The notes under the pieces were generated by a model. It did not search any database and was not told the DNA's origin. It worked only from the letters and a program-made list of their open reading frames with translations. A stretch of DNA of 64,000 nucleotides from NCBI GenBank assembly GCA_013396635.1, contig WBMW01000003.1:175805-239804 (forward strand). Direction: 5' to 3'. Position numbers and translations under genes: made by a program. This DNA comes from Penelope pileata. Lineage: Eukaryota > Chordata > Aves > Galliformes > Cracidae. Shown here one piece after another: positions 61,171-64,000 of the stretch (its first letter is position 1; each line of letters starts with the position of its first letter).

Positions 61171-63093
61171 TACATTCCTCCATCCCCTTTGGTAGCTGTT
61201 TGCTATTGCAGCCTTTCCCCGATCAATCTAATGGAGCAGATCTCCTGCAAGCAGGGACTCTGTCCAGTTCTAAGTGCTCCTGAAGATTTTTCTTTTCCTA
61301 CTGTGCTGCACCTCTGACAGATAAACCAAATGCTGGTAACCCTCAAGGGCTGCATAATCATTCCTCAAAGATGGTGTATCAGGAGGGTTTGTTAGAGCAT
61401 ATCTTCTGCACTGTCATTTTAGAAGAGCATATTAACAAAAGAGTAAAAACAGAGAGGGAAGGCAGCTTTCAGCTGCGGCTCCAAGAGATGGAGTCTGTAG
61501 TGAGTGACCCAGGGAGAATGTGGGGCTACAAATGCATCGTATGTATATCCAAGGGCTTTCTATGGATGGTTTTTGGTTATCTTAAGCTCCTGGATTTTCT
61601 TTAGTCACTGTCCCAGGGTACCATATTTTCTAAAAAACCAACGTGCTCAGTGCTGAGTGTCCCATGTGGGGAACACACCAAGGTGTGTGGTCACTCCAGG
61701 GTTAGACTGAAAATGGGATCTCCTGCGTGGTGATGGACGTCACTGCTGGGCTGGGCTGGACAGTCAGTAGGAGGGACAGCTCCGTCCCTAAATCAGGAGC
61801 TACATGGAGCTCACGTTGCTTCTGAAAGGTTTGAACTCTATTTGCTGAGCTGCCAGGATGAGAGGAGAGCTGAGGACCCACGGTACACCTTAGTGGCCTT
61901 GATTTGATCGGTCATCATCCAGTATTCTGTTAGCCTTGCCTGAACGCTTGTTGCAGCTATCCGTGGGGTGTGTGCATTTCTGTGGAACATGAAAGGCCGT
62001 GAAATCAGATATGGAGTGCTGTTGTGGCTCCCTTTGATTTCTCTCCTTTCTTGGGAGAGGGAGAGGAGGCATATTTTTAAGGGTTTTTAAGACCTTTCGG
62101 ATACAGGGGACATTAGGCATTGCGCAGGAACAGGCTCTCATTAAACGTCTCTTAAGCAGCTGGAATGTGGCTGGAAGGAGATTAAAGAAAAGTGATGAAT
62201 TTAGCAAAGTGCTTAGACAGAAATGTAGAGAGAAATAAAAGTTTGAGATCCTTTTTGGTTTTCCAGATTGCTAACAGGTGTGCATTAATTCAAAGATTTT
62301 ACGTTGTTGGTGTATGATCTGTAGATAATAAACTCTAAATCATCTAAAAATGACGTGCAGTTTGCCTAACTGCAAATAGCTGCGTCTTTTGTATTTAATT
62401 TTGTGGGAATGTTCTCTTACTGTGATCTTGATCTGATTTTACATTAGTTTTACCCTAATAAACAGTTATAGTTAATATAGGCAGAGCCTGCAAGCTCCTG
62501 CTCCTATCAGTAATCGTAGCCGAGGCTGCTGTGACTCAGAGCGGTTCTGCTCCCAGCTGTGCCCCTGCTCAACCACGTGTCCTTGGGAAACTCTCATTTC
62601 TCTGCCTGCTTCCCTAAATTGAAAGCTGGGTGACACCAGGTTTGAAAGTTGCGTGCGTGCACCAATCCTGTCCAAGGAAGCCCGATCTCTGGAGGAACCT
62701 CCAAGCACAGATAATTATTTTTTCTTGCTGGCATTCTCATGTCTTAGGTAACAAGTACGACAGTGTGCATGATGAAGACTTTCACAGAAAGGTGTATTCC
62801 AGAAAGCTTTTGTCACATATCTTAAATTAACCCATTTATTGCTTGTTTTGTTGGCTTCTAAGTGTGCTACTTCTGTCTAGTTATTTCTGTCTTCTACTTT
62901 TAGAGGAAAACCAAGTTACTTTGTGTGTTCCAGCTTTAGAATTTCAAAAACAAACCAAAATGGAGTATTAAGAAGTTTGCCTGTGCCACTGGCTGTTTGT
63001 GTAGGATGCTGTATTGCATCAGTAGGAATTTAAGCTATTGCTTGTTACAGTTCTCGAAAGTGCATTTCCTGCAAAGCTTTTGCTTTGCATGGT

Positions 63094-63676
63094 TGCTGTG
63101 GCTTAGCTGTGGTTGGCAGCTGAGCCCCTCACAGCTGCTCACTTGCTCCCCTTCAATGGGATGCAGTTGGAAAGGTAAAAGTGAGAAAACCCATGGGTTG
63201 AGATAAAGACAGATTAATAGGTCAAGCAAAAGCTTGGCGTGCAAGAAAAGCAAAATTTGAAATTCGTTCATGCTTCCCACTGGTGGGTAGATGTTCAGCC
63301 ATTTCCAGGAAAGCCGGGTCCATGATGCCCGGCGGTTACTTGAGAAGACATGCCGTGGCTCCAGGTGTCCCCATTTCCTCCTTCTTATCCCCAGCTTTAA
63401 TTGCTGAGCATGATGCTGTACGGTATGGAATATCCCTGTGGTCTGTTGGGTTCAGCTGCCCTGGCTGCGTCCCCTCCCAGTATCCTGTGCACCCCCAGAC
63501 TGCTTGCTGGTGGGCAGTGTGAGAAACAGAAAAGACCTTGATTCTGTGCAAGCACTGTTCAGCCATAACTAAAACATTGGTGTATTATCAACGCTGTTTT
63601 CATCACAAATCCAAACCATGTCACCATAAGAACTGCTATGAAAAATATTAACTCTGTCCCAACCAAAACCAGCACA
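63094..63676 (-). mobile_element. Avian endogenous-retrovirus LTR, solo
   Basis: The plus strand runs from TGCTGTGGCTTAGCTG to AAACCAGCACA, about 583 bp with TG/CA ends. On the minus strand it starts TGTGCTGGTTTTGGTTGGG, as in a widespread bird LTR family. Where that family has a TATA box before AGCTGGGG this copy has AATTAAAG (63395-63402), which sets the orientation. Flanks ATGGT (63089-63093) and GTGGT (63677-63681) match at four of five bases, a likely aged 5-bp target-site duplication. No internal viral genes. It is antisense to WNT9B. Confidence 0.82.
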
Positions 63677-64000
63677 GTGGTCCCATAGTGTAGCTGCTGT
63701 GCACCATTGAGATTGCTTTGAAAATGAAATCAAATTTTTCTGAGGTTGTTTTTATGATGCCTGTCATTATCCTCTTTGCATTTCTCATAAATATTAACAT
63801 CTAACATCCTTCAGGATCTGGAGAATGGCAATATCAGCTCCTTCTAAATCTCACTGGCAGGTCATAGGGTATCTCTGAGATAATCCCTGTCAAAGATTGT
63901 GGGAACAGCTGTCCTTCACCAGACCAAAGGTTCGTGTAGCCTCACAAGTTGGCTTCAGCTTTTGCAACTCACTGGATGTCAAGGTGCTCACATCAGAACA

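Larger units (their letters stand above)
57858..64000 (+). other. WNT9B: WNT9B intron 1 (partial, runs off the right edge)
   Basis: Starts at the GTCAGC donor. I searched for the expected exon 2 sequence (the Wnt9 region around QFQFRHERWNC) and did not find it, so exon 2 lies beyond the window. Outside the two repeats listed nothing is recognised. Confidence 0.8.

Noticed and set aside
1..64000. CRISPR arrays, operons, bacterial or phage genes, tRNA or rRNA genes
   Set aside because: No regular spacer-repeat pattern, no ribosome-binding sites with packed genes and no tRNA box pair was seen; the DNA is vertebrate nuclear sequence.

Overview
The window is vertebrate nuclear DNA, almost certainly from a bird. 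Three things point there. The dominant repeats are many 5'-truncated CR1 LINE copies ending in the ATTCTATG-type tail. There are LTR copies of avian endogenous-retrovirus type. The only coding sequence is small and split by tens of kilobases of intron. Single N bases at 18058 and 54745 fit a draft assembly. I cannot fix the species.

Only two genes can be supported, and both are Wnt ligand genes. WNT3 lies on the minus strand. Its first coding exon is at 37134-37213 (signal peptide through GYPIWW). A 34.9 kb intron follows, then exon 2 at 1962-2203 (80 complete codons plus two split ones), and the window ends inside intron 2. WNT9B lies on the plus strand. Its first coding exon is at 57775-57857 (signal peptide ending AAAYFG) in a strong CpG island, and the rest of the window is its first intron. 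The genes are divergent with about 20.6 kb between their start codons, matching the WNT3-WNT9B arrangement I know from mammals. Both first exons end in phase 2, as expected for related Wnt genes.

Region by region: 1-1961 is WNT3 intron 2 with a GGGAT microsatellite. 2204-37133 is WNT3 intron 1. It carries two LTR copies (3794-4776 and 14511-15010), many CR1 copies including a dense stack at 17637-22022, a long hairpin at 22024-22118 and a CpG-rich patch at 35520-35790. 37214-57774 is the intergenic interval. It holds the likely WNT3 promoter with a long polypyrimidine tract, short CR1 pieces, a GGCTTTGGGC minisatellite, two same-strand CTCF-like motifs at 48.5 and 49.1 kb, and a G-rich pentamer array just upstream of WNT9B. 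57858-64000 is WNT9B intron 1 with one CR1 and one LTR copy.

Both gene products are secreted, lipid-modified ligands for Frizzled receptors. I found no convincing evidence of an undescribed protein system. The points most worth checking are regulatory: the putative insulator between the two Wnt promoters, the possible quadruplex array at the WNT9B start, the intronic CpG island, and the sense-oriented LTR next to WNT3 exon 2.
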